NCBI GenBank assembly: GCA_028274825.1
Contig: JAQCMZ010000510.1
Coordinates: 1 to 5,254, forward strand
Direction of reading: 5' to 3'
Source: Haloferacaceae archaeon
Lineage (GTDB): Archaea; Halobacteriota; Halobacteria; Halobacteriales; Haloferacaceae
Length of the DNA stretch: 5,254 bases
Positions 4,433 through 5,254 of the stretch are shown here, piece after piece. The translations under genes were made by a program, and so were the position numbers. The notes under the pieces were generated by a model, which was not told where the DNA came from, did no database searches, and saw nothing but the letters and a program-made list of their open reading frames with translations. Position 1 is the first letter of the stretch, and every line of letters starts with the position of its first letter.

Positions 4433-5254
4433 TCAGTCGTCAGACGGGGCGATCGACTCCCCAGAGCCATCCGTCGGCGCGGGAGAGGCGTCCATGTCGT
4501 CGTCCTCGGCGTACGGGTACCACGTGAGCTTCGTGTTGTGCATGTACGGGTCGACGTAGTCCGTCTCTTCGGGATCGGCAAGAGCCTGCAACTCCTCTTC
4601 GTCGCGGTCGCGGATGAACGCGCGGAACGATTCATCTCCCGTGCGTTCGCGTTTGAACGCCGCGAGGATGTTCTCGATGTAGCCTGGGACTTCGTCGGCT
4701 GCCACACGCATTTCCACCCAGTCTGCAAACCGGGGATTCTCACCGAGTCCGCCGCCCAGCCCGATATCGAATGCCTCGACTGGGTTACCGTCTTTACGGG
4801 TTTTCATTCCTCGGAGGGAAATGTCCGCGATCTGTGGCTGAGCACACGAGGCCGTACAGCCGGACAGATGGATATGGAAGTCCTCGATTCCGGCGGGAAG
4901 GTCGACGTTATTCTTGAGCCAGCGGGCGTATCGAACCTGCCGGTTTTTTGTCTCCGTGATGGAAAGCGAGCAGAATTCCGTCCCCGTACAGGCGATCGAG
5001 CCACGCTTGAACGGATGCGGGTCAGGCGAGTAGTCTTCGAGAAGTGGTTCCGCGAGGAGTCCGTCAAGCTGCTCTTCTGGCACGTCTGTGACGATGATGT
5101 TTTGTCGTTGAGTCAGGCGGACTTCACCGGAGGCATACTCGTCAGCTAGCTCTGCGAGTTCCAACACGTCATCAGAGCCCATCCGGCCAACGAGCACGTC
5201 AAGTCCGACGTAGTAGTTCCCGTCGGGCTGCTCGTGAACCCCGACGTGGTCACC
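4433..5254 (-). CDS. nirA: Siroheme/[4Fe-4S] ferredoxin-dependent nitrite (or sulfite) reductase, C-terminal part
   Basis: 273 residues are visible from the right edge to TGA (4433-4435); the N-terminal half is outside the window, as full proteins are usually near 550-600 residues. The fragment opens in the second ferredoxin-like half-domain, with RLTQRQNIIV typical of the family. Then come the cluster ligands in two pairs: CTGTEFC (Cys codons at 4988-4990 and 4970-4972), followed by ETK, and GCTASC (4856-4858 and 4844-4846). All four cysteines that bind the [4Fe-4S] cluster bridged to siroheme are present, so the fragment looks functional. The enzyme carries out six-electron reduction of nitrite to ammonium (or sulfite to sulfide) in the cytoplasm. 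The TGxxFC-x6-ETK form favours nitrite reductase, called NasD or NirA in haloarchaea. The C-terminus is an acidic tail rich in Asp, Ser and Pro. No other assimilation gene is in view. Confidence 0.9.
   Translation of the reverse strand, partial: GDHVGVHEQPDGNYYVGLDVLVGRMGSDDVLELAELADEYASGEVRLTQRQNIIVTDVPEEQLDGLLAEPLLEDYSPDPHPFKRGSIACTGTEFCSLSITETKNRQVRYARWLKNNVDLPAGIEDFHIHLSGCTASCAQPQIADISLRGMKTRKDGNPVEAFDIGLGGGLGENPRFADWVEMRVAADEVPGYIENILAAFKRERTGDESFRAFIRDRDEEELQALADPEETDYVDPYMHNTKLTWYPYAEDDDMDASPAPTDGSGESIAPSDD

Noticed and set aside
4235..5149. Long plus-strand open frame of 304 codons
   Set aside because: It is antisense to the reductase gene. Its product is Arg/Val-rich and not acidic, and the minus-strand product carries conserved cluster-binding motifs, so this is a GC-rich shadow frame.

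Overview
The window looks like chromosomal DNA from a halophilic archaeon (class Halobacteria). The predicted proteins are acidic, with Asp/Glu-rich surfaces and tails. Several genes have TATA-like elements about 27 bases upstream of the start codon and no Shine-Dalgarno sequence, which fits leaderless haloarchaeal transcripts. The gene families (SHOCT membrane protein, half-size ABC exporter, small conserved haloarchaeal protein, assimilatory-type nitrite reductase) are all at home there. The genus cannot be read from the sequence.

Layout, left to right. Positions 1 to about 219 appear to be the 3' end of an IS200/IS605 (IS1341-type) element on the plus strand. It holds the last 24 codons of a probable TnpB, two hairpins downstream of the stop, and a terminal AGGAGGATGTCAA motif. 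Positions 220-440 hold no gene I can support. Five genes then follow, all on the minus strand: a two-helix membrane protein with a C-terminal SHOCT domain (441-881), a complete half-size ABC exporter (1108-3000/3009), a ribbon-helix-helix-like protein with two C-terminal membrane helices (3436-3825), a small conserved protein (3919-4203), and the C-terminal half of a siroheme/[4Fe-4S] nitrite or sulfite reductase running off the right edge (4433-5254).

The genes are mostly separated by gaps of 90-430 bases, several with their own promoter-like sequences, so they look individually transcribed rather than one operon. I see no shared pathway. The ABC exporter is a probable homodimeric efflux or lipid/drug exporter, the reductase belongs to nitrate/nitrite assimilation, and the rest are small proteins of unknown role. 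The 3010-3435 gap is relatively AT-rich and has several short inverted repeats but no convincing gene.

The most interesting signals are the two IS200/IS605-like end sequences. One is at the left edge with a TnpB tail and a probable guide RNA (reRNA/omegaRNA). The other is a solitary perfect 10-bp hairpin at 4250-4271, next to the promoter of the small conserved gene and downstream of the reductase, with no transposase nearby. A perfect 12-bp direct repeat (4290-4301 and 4332-4343) lies just beyond it. I found no clearly new multi-gene system.
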